Shown piece by piece: positions 1 to 7,849 of a stretch of DNA of 29,511 nucleotides (position 1 is the first letter of the stretch; each line of letters starts with the position of its first letter). The DNA is from Syntrophaceae bacterium UBA6078 (lineage in GTDB: Bacteria; Desulfobacterota; Syntrophia; Syntrophales; UBA2210), in NCBI GenBank assembly GCA_002428735.1, contig DIXO01000018.1:1-29511 (forward strand). The letters are read 5' to 3'. The notes beneath the pieces are model-generated. The model did not search any database and was not told the DNA's origin. It saw only the letters and a program-made list of their open reading frames with translations. A program made the position numbers and the translations under genes.

Positions 1-2
1 AT

Positions 3-74
3 CAGTTTTTCAACGGCCTGCTAGTCAAGACCTTTCAACAATTAAACAGGATCGAGAGAGATTACGCGGTCTGA
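3..74 (+). CDS. Possible 3' end of an upstream gene
   Basis: One reading frame is open from the window edge and ends in TGA at 72-74. It gives a 23-residue tail containing FFNGLLVKTFQQ and ending RIERDYAV. The composition looks protein-like and the frame runs in the same direction as the next gene, 91 bases upstream of its start. The piece is too short to assign a family, and another frame is also open here, so this is only a possibility. Confidence 0.25.
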   Translation, partial: QFFNGLLVKTFQQLNRIERDYAV

Positions 75-165
75 TTATGATGAAGAAAGGTAACGATATT
101 AGGAACCTTCTGTATCATAAGGCGCGCCGAAGATGCCAACCAAAAAACATTTTAGGAGGAAGTCA

Positions 166-969
166 ATGGCCACAAAAGCGATCAAGCTTAAAAGGACCAT
201 TCATGATCGGAAAGAAGTTGTGATAGGCATGTGGTGCAGTCTGGCGAGTATGACCACACTCGAAATGGCAGGAAAAGAAAAAGCAATAGATTTTGCCATA
301 TTTGACCTAGAACATTCGCCCTACTATGCAGACAAGATTATCGAGTTCGTGCATGCCGCCGAATGGGCTGACGTTGTTCCGTTAGTCAGGGTGCCGGATA
401 GAGGCCATGTGTTAATTCAAAAAGTACTTGATGTCGGGGCAAAAGGAATTTTTGTCCCCATGATTCGCAATGCCGATGAACTCAGGAAGGCTATAGCGGC
501 CACACGGTTCCAGCCAGAGGGTACCCGTGGGGCCTGCCCGGGGAGTCACGGGACAGGTTACTGCAACTTCAATGACCGGGTGTCATGGGCCAAGAAAGTA
601 AAAGAACTGAATGAGGAGATGATCGTCTTTGCGCTACCGCTGGAAACGAGGGAGTCGATTGACCACCTGGAAGAAATCATTACTGTTCCAGGCTTGGATT
701 GTGCCAGTCTGTCTACCATGGATCTCACGCATGCTCTGGGCCATATAGATCAGCCGGATCATTCAGAGATCAAGGGAGCACAGGATAAGTTGCTCTCACT
801 ATGCGATAAACATAATGTTCCCGTATACGCTCTGCCAACTGCGGTCGGCCACTTCGAGAAATGGTATGATAGAGGCGTGCGCGTTTTTACTATTATCGAC
901 CGCGAGTTGTTTCGGTTTGGCTTAAACGAGTTCGGGAAACAGTGGGCTGGCCGGCGCAATGGTCAGTAA
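166..969 (+). CDS. HpcH/HpaI family aldolase/citrate lyase-type protein
   Basis: This is a 267-residue TIM-barrel protein of the HpcH/HpaI family. These are metal-dependent class II aldolases that cleave or form bonds to pyruvate or oxaloacetate enolates. The family signatures are in order: FDLEH with H50, VRVPD with R75, PEGTRG at 117-122, PLE with E160, and MDLT with D186. E160 and D186 match the metal ligands of E. coli HpaI, and H50 and R75 match its catalytic His and Arg. I chose ATG 166 because AGGAGGA (154-160) sits just upstream. An in-frame ATG at 133 would add 11 residues and has no such site. The usual GPADLS motif is replaced by STMDLT, so substrate choice may differ. It lies upstream of the regulator and shares its direction with the catabolic cluster. 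An aldol cleavage of a branched hydroxy acid is plausible but unproven. Confidence 0.85.
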   Translation: MATKAIKLKRTIHDRKEVVIGMWCSLASMTTLEMAGKEKAIDFAIFDLEHSPYYADKIIEFVHAAEWADVVPLVRVPDRGHVLIQKVLDVGAKGIFVPMIRNADELRKAIAATRFQPEGTRGACPGSHGTGYCNFNDRVSWAKKVKELNEEMIVFALPLETRESIDHLEEIITVPGLDCASLSTMDLTHALGHIDQPDHSEIKGAQDKLLSLCDKHNVPVYALPTAVGHFEKWYDRGVRVFTIIDRELFRFGLNEFGKQWAGRRNGQ

Positions 970-1107
970 ATCTCCCGGTGGCAAGCCATAGGCCTCTTTG
1001 GTTCATTTTGCACACTGATGAGGCAGTTACTGTGCAGGAGGCGTCAGCATAAAATAAGTTTCAATATGGGTTTATGAATAATTTAACTTGGGAGGTTTGA
1101 AAGAAAA

Positions 1108-2061
1108 ATGAATGATCAGGAGAAGAACAAAGATGAGTTAATGAGTGAGCTGAAAGCATTGCGCCGGGAAATCGACAAGCTTAGAAAGGAATTGAACCTT
1201 GAACGGGCACGAGCAAGAGAGAGATTAGAATTAACTGATAATAGATTCCCTCTTATTCTCGAACATATGGGGGAGGCCTATTTTGAACTTGACCTTGCCG
1301 GCAATTTTACCTTTTTCAACTCGGCGGCAATCCACATGCTGGGATATTCGACAGCTGAAATGGAGGATATGAATTACCGCGATTATGTATCCCCGGAGAT
1401 TGCCACAGCTCTATTTAAAACTTTCAATGAGATATATACCACCGGAAAGCCTGCGAAGATAGTCGATTATCGGGTTATCAGAAAGGATGGTTCCGAACAG
1501 TTCCGTGAGATGTCTGCGTCCTTGATTCGTGATCCGCTCGGAAATCCAATCGGTTTCAGAGGGATTGCGCGGGATATTACCAAGCGAAAACAGACAGAAG
1601 AAGCTTTGAAGCAAAAAGATCAAGAGTTAGAGATCAAATCTCGTTTTCTTGAAGAGTCAAATACGGCCCTAAAGGTTTTGTTGAGACAGCGAGGGGATGA
1701 TAAAAGAGAACTTGAAAGAAACGTGGTGGCGAATGTTAAGAAAATTATCATACCGTATATTCAAAAATTAAGAAAAAATCAGCTAACTCCTGATCAAATT
1801 GTCTGCATCGACACTATTGAGAATAACACGTTGAGCATTACTTCACCCTTCTTACATAATATGACGCTCAAGAACTTTAACCTCACACCAAAAGAATTTC
1901 ACGTAGCCAACCTCATCAGGGACGGAAGAACCTCGAAAGAAATAGCTGATTTTTTGAATGTTTCGGTCGGGGCGGTTGATTTTCACAGGAACAATATCAG
2001 AAGGAAATTAAATTTAAATAATCGGAAAGTTAACCTCCGATATTGCTTAATGTCGTTGTAG
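1108..2061 (+). CDS. PAS-domain regulator with LuxR-type DNA-binding domain
   Basis: This 317-residue cytoplasmic protein has a charged coiled-coil N-terminus (about 1-45) and one PAS sensor domain (about 46-160) that ends in the typical GIARDITKRK. A second helical linker (about 160-250) follows, and then a C-terminal LuxR/GerE helix-turn-helix (about 257-317) recognisable from LTPKEFHVANLIRDG, TSKEIADFLNVS and HRNNIRRKLN. It has no receiver domain, kinase domain or membrane segment, so it is a one-component sensor-regulator. GGGAGG lies about 12 bases before the ATG. It sits directly upstream of a 480-base leader and the mutase gene and reads in the same direction, so it is the likely local regulator of the cluster. 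The PAS ligand is unknown. It lacks an autoinducer-binding domain, so quorum sensing is not implied. Confidence 0.88.
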   Translation: MNDQEKNKDELMSELKALRREIDKLRKELNLERARARERLELTDNRFPLILEHMGEAYFELDLAGNFTFFNSAAIHMLGYSTAEMEDMNYRDYVSPEIATALFKTFNEIYTTGKPAKIVDYRVIRKDGSEQFREMSASLIRDPLGNPIGFRGIARDITKRKQTEEALKQKDQELEIKSRFLEESNTALKVLLRQRGDDKRELERNVVANVKKIIIPYIQKLRKNQLTPDQIVCIDTIENNTLSITSPFLHNMTLKNFNLTPKEFHVANLIRDGRTSKEIADFLNVSVGAVDFHRNNIRRKLNLNNRKVNLRYCLMSL

Positions 2062-2541
2062 TACATATTGTATTGGCGCGTAAATATCATAAAGCGTGAT
2101 GCGTGTTTCTTAAAAGAATACGGAGAATGCATGGATTTAGTGGTCAAGGTCCATTATCGAAATAATACCCTAAGCTTTATCCTCATATATTCCTGACATT
2201 AATTTATGGTTGTATTCTGTGTTTCATTTAGGTAAAGGGGAGCGATATTTGTTAGGAGGTGAGGTAAGTTCTATTTTTCTTCAGCTTTAATCGTTTTCTC
2301 ATATTGATATTCTCCTTTGGATGTACCGTGAAAACTAACTTTTGAGTTGATCATAAATGGTTCAAAATTAATCAGAATTTCTTTTTGTTAAATATAGGGT
2401 TGAGAAGGTCTGGTAAAACTGAGGTGTCGGAGTAGTTGGTGCAAGGGGTTCAATCCATAAAAAATCTTTTTTATCTCGGAAAACTGCAAGCAAATCTCTA
2501 CTTTCAAACACATTGCTTTATGAAAAGAGGGGATATGAAAA
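2062..2541 (+). promoter_or_regulatory. 480-base AT-rich leader before the mutase operon
   Basis: No convincing gene is present. The stretch is AT-rich and holds inverted repeats that could be operators. One is a perfect 18-base palindrome, ATAAAAAA-TC-TTTTTTAT (2457-2474). Another is TTTTGA (2340-2345) paired with TCAAAA (2362-2367). An orphan Shine-Dalgarno-like AGGAGGTGAGG occurs near 2254-2264 with no usable ORF behind it. A five-codon frame, ATGAAAAATGGATAA (2535-2549), is better spaced from AGAGGGG than the mutase start at 2542, and the two overlap. I could not place a confident -35/-10 pair. Control by the adjacent PAS-LuxR protein is an inference from position. Confidence 0.45.
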
Positions 2542-4305
2542 ATGGATAAAAAATTTAACGAAATTTCAAAAAGAAGGAAGCGGTGGGAAGAGACTACCGT
2601 AAAGGACGCGGTGTCTCGTTTTAGTTACATGCAAGAGTCTCCTGCTCAGTTCTACGCACCTGATAGCCTGCAGAATTTTGATTTTCTAAATAAAGTTGGT
2701 TTTCCCGGCGAGTATCCCTATACAGCGGGACCCTATCCTTTCTATCCGAATGCTGCATTAAGGGAATATACGGGGCAATCGGAAACAAACAGGTTTAAGA
2801 GGGGATCAAGCGGTCAAACGCGAGCAGCCGAGTATTCCGGATACGGTGCTCCGGAGTCTACGAGGGATTATTACAAAAGTATGATCGCCATAGGCTCAAT
2901 AGGCGGACCTAATCTGGCCAGCGATCTTCCCACACAGTTAGGATATGATTCGGACAATCCGGCTATCTCGGGGGAGGTGGGGAAAGTCGGGGTCTCTATC
3001 GATACGTTACGGGATTTCGAAGTCATCTATGAACCATTCCAAGGGAAATTGAACCTCGATAAGATTGCCACGGCCTGGACAATCAATGCGCCGGCTAATG
3101 TTTTTATTGCCATGTATATTGCTTTGGCGAAAAAACGAGGAATTTCCCTTGATAAATTACGATTTACTCCTCAGAATGATATTCTCAAAGAATATGTAGC
3201 TCGTGGGACGTACATCTTCCCCCCGGAAAAAGCATTAAGGTTGTTCCGTGATAGTCTGGTTTTTTTAGCAAGGAATATTCCTCGTGCAAATATTGTAAGC
3301 GGTGGCGGCTATCATATGCGCGAAGCTGGAGCGAGCAGGGAGCAAGATTTGGCCTATAGCATGGTGAATATCGCAACGTATTGCCAGATCGGCATAGATG
3401 CCGGACTATCTATCGATGAATTCGCCCCTCAGTTTACCATTAATGCTTTCGGTGGCGACATGGAATTTCTCAAAGAGATCGCTTTTCACCGCGCTTCAAG
3501 AAGAATGTATGCTACCTTGATGAAAGAAAGATTCGGTGCCAAGAAGTCAAAGAGCATGATCATAAGGCAGCAGAGGGGTGCGCATATGGGGCGCTGCAAT
3601 ACCACCGTCCAACGGCCGCTTAACAACCTGTCGCGGTCCATAATTGGAGGTATAGCATCAGGTCTTTCGGGAGGATCGCCAAGCGCATTTCCTCCTTATG
3701 ATGAGCCTCTGGGCTTGGGATGGAGCCTGGAAGCAAGACAGTTAGCGGAAGATGCGCAGCGGATACTCACAGTCGAGGCAAGAATACTTGAGGTTACCGA
3801 TCCCTTCGCCGGCTCATACTATATGGAGTCGTTAACAAATGAGATAGAGGATAATGCTTGGAAAGAATTTGATAAGGTCATGTCCATGGGAGGCGTCGCA
3901 GCAGCTATAGAATCCGGTTATATCAAGCGAGAGATTGGCAAGAGTGCATATCAACGTCAGAAAATGATTGAAGAAGGGGAGCAATATGTCGTCGGAGTTA
4001 ATTGTTTTACCGGTGAGCATGAACTTGATGTAAGGATCAAATCACTGGTACAGAATCCGTATGATCCAAGCGAGAGAGAAAAAGCGGAAGAATTGCAGAA
4101 GAAAAATCTGGCAGAAGTAAAGAAGAGACGTCACGGCAAGGGGGTAAAAAAATCGCTCGAAGAATTGAGAAAGACTGCCAAGGATGTTGGCGCGAATACG
4201 ATACCGTCACTTGTCGCCTGTGCCGAGGAATACGTCACATTGCAGGAAATGTGTGGTGTTTTCCGGGATGTTTTTGGTGAATATGAAGATAGGGCAAGCT
4301 TGTAA
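2542..4305 (+). CDS. B12-dependent acyl-CoA mutase, large (substrate) subunit, divergent
   Basis: This 587-residue protein is the TIM-barrel subunit of the methylmalonyl-CoA mutase family and lacks the cobalamin domain, which is encoded separately at 6017. Family signatures include GYDSD (134-138), GEVGKVGV (144-151), QNDILKE (211-217), TYIFPPE (223-229) and GYHMREAGA (256-264). Against Propionibacterium methylmalonyl-CoA mutase it keeps Tyr89 (Y98), Gln197 (Q211), Arg207 (R221), Tyr243 (Y257) and His244 (H258). The arginine binds the substrate carboxylate and is glutamine in isobutyryl-CoA mutase. Unusually, about 20 extra residues lie between GPYP (63-66) and Y98, and the normal TIRQY and GLSVAFD read RAAEY and GPNLASD. 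It probably acts on a substituted succinyl/malonyl-CoA. Methylmalonyl-CoA itself is possible but less likely. The start follows GAGGGG at 2527-2532. Confidence 0.9.
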   Translation: MDKKFNEISKRRKRWEETTVKDAVSRFSYMQESPAQFYAPDSLQNFDFLNKVGFPGEYPYTAGPYPFYPNAALREYTGQSETNRFKRGSSGQTRAAEYSGYGAPESTRDYYKSMIAIGSIGGPNLASDLPTQLGYDSDNPAISGEVGKVGVSIDTLRDFEVIYEPFQGKLNLDKIATAWTINAPANVFIAMYIALAKKRGISLDKLRFTPQNDILKEYVARGTYIFPPEKALRLFRDSLVFLARNIPRANIVSGGGYHMREAGASREQDLAYSMVNIATYCQIGIDAGLSIDEFAPQFTINAFGGDMEFLKEIAFHRASRRMYATLMKERFGAKKSKSMIIRQQRGAHMGRCNTTVQRPLNNLSRSIIGGIASGLSGGSPSAFPPYDEPLGLGWSLEARQLAEDAQRILTVEARILEVTDPFAGSYYMESLTNEIEDNAWKEFDKVMSMGGVAAAIESGYIKREIGKSAYQRQKMIEEGEQYVVGVNCFTGEHELDVRIKSLVQNPYDPSEREKAEELQKKNLAEVKKRRHGKGVKKSLEELRKTAKDVGANTIPSLVACAEEYVTLQEMCGVFRDVFGEYEDRASL

Positions 4306-4355
4306 TCTTTATCGAAAACAGAGGAATGAGGGATTAAAGAAAGGGAAGGCTATTC

Positions 4356-5948
4356 ATGAAAAACAACGAAGAAAGTGTCATGAACCAGAGAATTCAAGAA
4401 TTACAAGATATCGAAACACAGGTGCTCGTTCATGGCGAAGAAGGAAAAATCAAGAAGCAGCACGCCCGGGGAAGATTGACAGCGAGAGAGCGTTTGGATC
4501 TCTTGCTTGACCCGGGCAGTTTTGTGGAAATGGATATGCTGATAGATCATCTGTCGGGAAGTGCGGGCGATGGTATTGTGACCGGTTATGGAAACGTGAA
4601 TGGGCGCCGGGTTTTTGTGTATTCACAAGATGCAACGGTTCGGGGCGGGTCCATAGGCTTCTATCATGGGCAGAAGATGTATCGGGTTATCGAAAAAGCG
4701 TTGCAGATGAGGGTACCGCTCATTGGATTAAATGATTCTCCCGGGGCGCGTATGGAGAGCATGGATGAGGTAGAAGCTCTAAAGAAATTGGGGCGTCATC
4801 CCTTGTCGCAACTGGTTGAAAAAGGCCGTGGAGCAGTTTTTTACCCCAATACCCGTGCGTCGGGTGCCATTCCGCAGATTTCTGCGATCATGGGGACGTG
4901 CGGGGGTATATCGGTCTATAGCCCCGCGTTAACGGATTTCATCTTTATGGTTGATAAGACAAGCCACATGTTTATCACGGGGCCTCGCATTGTGGAGAGC
5001 GTAATGGGGGAAAAGGTTACCATGGACGAACTGGGTGGCGCCAAGGTTCATGCAACCGTTTCGGGTGTGTGCGATTTCCGCTGCAAGGATGAAAAAGAGT
5101 GCATCGAGGGGATTAAAAGGCTGTTATCATTCCTGCCCGATAATTATACTATGGAGCCCCCTGTGTGTGATACGGGAGATGATGCGGAGCGATTGGACGA
5201 TGAAGTGAGTCATATTGTACCTGCTGATCCTTATAAACCGTTTGATGTGCATAAAATAATCGAACGGTTGGTTGATAACGGGGATTTCTTTGAAATAAAA
5301 AAGGGATTTGCTCAAGAAATAGTCGTTGGATTTTGTCGTTTGGATAACCGTACTGTAGGCATTGTCGCAAACCAGCCAAAAGTGCGGGCCGGTTCTCTCA
5401 CCGTAGATAGTTCCGACAAGCAGGCTCGATTTATCCGTTTCTGTGATTGCTTTAATATTCCAGTGCTGTTGTTGGTAGACACACCCGCGTACATGCCGGG
5501 TACAAGCCAGGAACATGCCGGGATTATCAGGCATGGGGCCAAGGTCCTGTACGCATTGTGTGAAGCCGTGGTACCACGGGTTGCGGTGATTTTAAGAAAG
5601 TCATATGGCGGAGGCAGCTTGGGAATGGGTGTCGTTCCCGGGTTTGGAACAGATTATATCTTCATATGGCCAACGGCGGAGCGAGGAGTCTTAGGGGCGG
5701 AACAGGCCGTCGCTTTATATTATAAAGAACAATTGGAAACCGTAGAGGATCGAGAAGCGTTCTTGAAAGAAAAAGTCCAGGAATACCGTCAAACAATGGC
5801 CAATCCAATTTTTGAGGCATCGTCAAATCTGAACATTGAACTTATTAAACCCCAGGAAACTAGGAAGCGTATTATCAGTGCTTTCAGGTCCTTAAAGGGA
5901 AAGACCGTATTTCGGCAGCCTAAACATCACGGGAATATCCCATTATAG
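4356..5948 (+). CDS. Acyl-CoA carboxylase/decarboxylase carboxyltransferase (beta) subunit
   Basis: This 530-residue protein has the two-crotonase-fold layout of propionyl-CoA carboxylase beta and methylmalonyl-CoA decarboxylase alpha, at the usual length. The N-half signatures are GRLTARERLDLLLDPGSF, SQDATVRGGS, DSPGAR, SGAIPQISAIMG and YSPALTDFIFMVD. The C-half signatures are VDTPAYMPGT, IRHGAKVLYA and WPTAERGVLGAEQA. Such subunits move CO2 between biotin and an acyl-CoA. The common GGAYDVM motif, whose Asp sets acyl specificity in Streptomyces PccB, reads GGGSLGM here, nearer the GAGNYGM type of methylcrotonyl-CoA carboxylase. No biotin carboxylase, biotin carrier or membrane decarboxylase subunit lies in the window. 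Being placed between the two mutase subunits suggests it handles the mutase's malonyl-CoA-type product. AAGGGAAGG (4341-4349) supports ATG 4356; a later in-frame ATG is at 4380. Confidence 0.9.
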   Translation: MKNNEESVMNQRIQELQDIETQVLVHGEEGKIKKQHARGRLTARERLDLLLDPGSFVEMDMLIDHLSGSAGDGIVTGYGNVNGRRVFVYSQDATVRGGSIGFYHGQKMYRVIEKALQMRVPLIGLNDSPGARMESMDEVEALKKLGRHPLSQLVEKGRGAVFYPNTRASGAIPQISAIMGTCGGISVYSPALTDFIFMVDKTSHMFITGPRIVESVMGEKVTMDELGGAKVHATVSGVCDFRCKDEKECIEGIKRLLSFLPDNYTMEPPVCDTGDDAERLDDEVSHIVPADPYKPFDVHKIIERLVDNGDFFEIKKGFAQEIVVGFCRLDNRTVGIVANQPKVRAGSLTVDSSDKQARFIRFCDCFNIPVLLLVDTPAYMPGTSQEHAGIIRHGAKVLYALCEAVVPRVAVILRKSYGGGSLGMGVVPGFGTDYIFIWPTAERGVLGAEQAVALYYKEQLETVEDREAFLKEKVQEYRQTMANPIFEASSNLNIELIKPQETRKRIISAFRSLKGKTVFRQPKHHGNIPL

Positions 5949-6016
5949 AGCAGAGTTGATTTTGTCTGACAATTTTTGAAGATGGTTGTCTAAAGGGAAA
6001 AATCCAGGGGGAATAT

Positions 6017-6415
6017 ATGAAAAGTCAGAAAAAAGTAAGAGTTCTTATAGCAAAGCCCGGTCTGGACGGTCATGAACGTGGAGCCAGGGTACTTTCGTAT
6101 GGATTACGGGATGAAGGTTTTGAGGTTATATATGCCGGATTAAGACAAACCCCGGAGCAGATAGCCGCTGCTGCCATACAGGAGGATGTCGATGTAGTTG
6201 GGCTTTCCATTCTGTCCGGTGCTCATCTTGCGATGACCAGCAGGGTTATCGAGAACCTCACAGGGCTGGGGGGGAAGGATATTCTTCTTTTGGTAGGCGG
6301 AGTCATACCTGAAGAGGACATGCCCACATTAAAAAAAATGGGAGTCGCTGGTGTGTTTACATCCGGTGCCACCATAAAGGAGATCTCTGAATTCATACGT
6401 TCCCGTCTCTCTTGA
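6017..6415 (+). CDS. Acyl-CoA mutase small subunit, cobalamin-binding domain
   Basis: This 132-residue stand-alone B12-binding domain (Rossmann-like) carries the base-off/His-on signature D17-G-H19-E-R-G22, in which His19 would replace dimethylbenzimidazole as the lower cobalt ligand. The GLSILSGAH and LLLVGGVIP segments correspond to the later SxL and GG parts of the fold. The length matches the small subunits of archaeal methylmalonyl-CoA mutase, isobutyryl-CoA mutase and 2-hydroxyisobutyryl-CoA mutase. It should assemble with the protein at 2542, which has the catalytic barrel but no B12 domain. The carboxyltransferase gene separates the two. AGGGGG (6007-6012) precedes the start. Confidence 0.93.
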   Translation: MKSQKKVRVLIAKPGLDGHERGARVLSYGLRDEGFEVIYAGLRQTPEQIAAAAIQEDVDVVGLSILSGAHLAMTSRVIENLTGLGGKDILLLVGGVIPEEDMPTLKKMGVAGVFTSGATIKEISEFIRSRLS

Positions 6416-6499
6416 GGTGTGCATTATTTTTGTATGAAAAGTGGAAGGCAAAGGATGGCTCCTGTTCGAGTTGCTTCTTAAAAAGGAGGAAATGCGAAA

Positions 6500-7849
6500 A
6501 TGGGATTGACAAGAAAACTGGCCGAATTTGTCAGCAGCCTTCGATATGAAGATTTGCCGCCGGAGGTGATATCGGAGGTAAAATTTTGTGTTCTCGACTG
6601 GTTTGGGGTCGCATTATCAGGTTCCAAAGAACCGTTAGTAGATATTCTGTTGCAGGTTCTGATGGCGGAGGGAGGCAACACTTTGGCTTCCATTGTCGGA
6701 AGGTCCGAAAAAGTATCTTTACAGCAGGCAGCCCTCGTTAATGGTTCGGCCTCACATGCTCTGGATTTTGATGATGTCAACACTAACATGATGGGACATC
6801 CGACGGTGGTTGTATTGCCTGCCCCATTGGCATTGGGGGAATGGAAGGGGTGCTCGGGAAAGGATTTCATGGCCGCTTTTGTCGCCGGCTTTGAAACGGT
6901 GTGTCATGTTGGTCTGTCTCAAACGAGGAAGCATGGGGCCCGCGGCTGGCATCCAACCGCAACTATAGGTCATTTCGGTGCGGCAGCGGCCTGTGCAAAC
7001 CTGTTGCATCTGGATTCCGATGCAACCACTGCTTCTTTCGGTATTGCCGGGACCCAGGCCGCCGGATTAAGAACTTCATTCGGCACAATGTGTAAACCGC
7101 TCCATGCCGGGAAGGCATCGATGAATGGTTTGCTCGCCGCCCAATTAGCTGAAAAGGGTTTTACCGCTTCACAAGCAATTCTGGAAGAGGAAGAGGGGTT
7201 TACCCATACCTTCACCCCAGACGGTAATGTGGCATATGTGCCGGAGGGATTGGGGAAACGATATGAAATTCTTGACGTCAAGTTTAAGAGATATGCCTCC
7301 TGCTTCGGAACGCACCCCAGCATTGATGTCGCCCTGGCTTTACGGGAAGAAGGATTGAAACCGGACGACATAGAATCGGTTCATGCGATACCGTTCCCCG
7401 GTTTGTATGATGCCATCTCCATTATGAAACCCTCTACCAGTTTGGAAGGAAAATTCAGCCTTCCGTACACCTTTGCGGTGGCATTTGTTGCGGGGAAAGC
7501 GGGTGAAGATGAGTTTGGCGAAGAGAGTCTGAAAAATCCGGAGATAATCAAAATACGGGACAAGGTGACAATGGAGAAGGATGAAAAAATCCCGGTAAAT
7601 ACCTCGCATGTGGTAGTAAAAACCCGGGATGGCAGGACAATAGAGAGACGTGCCGATGTTAATCAGGTTTTTAAGGATTCGAAAAAGAAGGAGGAGTCTT
7701 TAAGAAATAAATTTTTTGGCTGCGCAACCAAAGTGTTGACGGACGGTCAGTCGGAAGACCTCTATTCAAGCATTATGGAATTGGAAACGATAGAGAATCT
7801 TGGTTCGATGATTAATCTTAGCGTTACGAGGGGGGCGAGCAATGGTTGA
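6500..7849 (+). CDS. MmgE/PrpD family protein
   Basis: This 449-residue protein is a member of the family that includes 2-methylcitrate dehydratase (PrpD) and cis-aconitate decarboxylase. Recognisable segments are LDFDD (89-92), GHPT with H100, GWHPTAT with H151, KPLHAGKAS (199-207) and a YASCFGTHPSID segment in the second half. These fall where the family keeps its active-site His and Lys residues. It is full length. The last eight bases overlap the start of tctA, so the two are probably translationally coupled, which ties the enzyme to the transported substrate. A role in dehydrating or decarboxylating a substituted tri- or dicarboxylate is the natural guess. The precise reaction cannot be read from sequence, because many members of this family are uncharacterised. 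AAAAAGGAGG (6480-6489) supports the start. Confidence 0.88.
   Translation: MGLTRKLAEFVSSLRYEDLPPEVISEVKFCVLDWFGVALSGSKEPLVDILLQVLMAEGGNTLASIVGRSEKVSLQQAALVNGSASHALDFDDVNTNMMGHPTVVVLPAPLALGEWKGCSGKDFMAAFVAGFETVCHVGLSQTRKHGARGWHPTATIGHFGAAAACANLLHLDSDATTASFGIAGTQAAGLRTSFGTMCKPLHAGKASMNGLLAAQLAEKGFTASQAILEEEEGFTHTFTPDGNVAYVPEGLGKRYEILDVKFKRYASCFGTHPSIDVALALREEGLKPDDIESVHAIPFPGLYDAISIMKPSTSLEGKFSLPYTFAVAFVAGKAGEDEFGEESLKNPEIIKIRDKVTMEKDEKIPVNTSHVVVKTRDGRTIERRADVNQVFKDSKKKEESLRNKFFGCATKVLTDGQSEDLYSSIMELETIENLGSMINLSVTRGASNG

Noticed and set aside
1010..1040. GCACA/TGTGC hairpin after the aldolase gene as a terminator
   Set aside because: The stem has only five pairs, the loop is 16 bases and there is no T-run.
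1108..2061. A quorum-sensing LuxR receptor
   Set aside because: The sensor part is a PAS domain, no autoinducer-binding domain or luxI-like gene is present.
2542..4305. Assignment as isobutyryl-CoA or 2-hydroxyisobutyryl-CoA mutase, suggested by the split subunits
   Set aside because: Isobutyryl-CoA mutase has Gln where this protein has Arg221 (methylmalonyl-CoA mutase Arg207). The Arg indicates a carboxylated substrate.
4184..4510. A 108-codon + frame bridging the mutase and carboxyltransferase genes
   Set aside because: It overlaps the ends of two clear genes in another frame and its Arg/Lys-rich product resembles nothing; it is a shadow.
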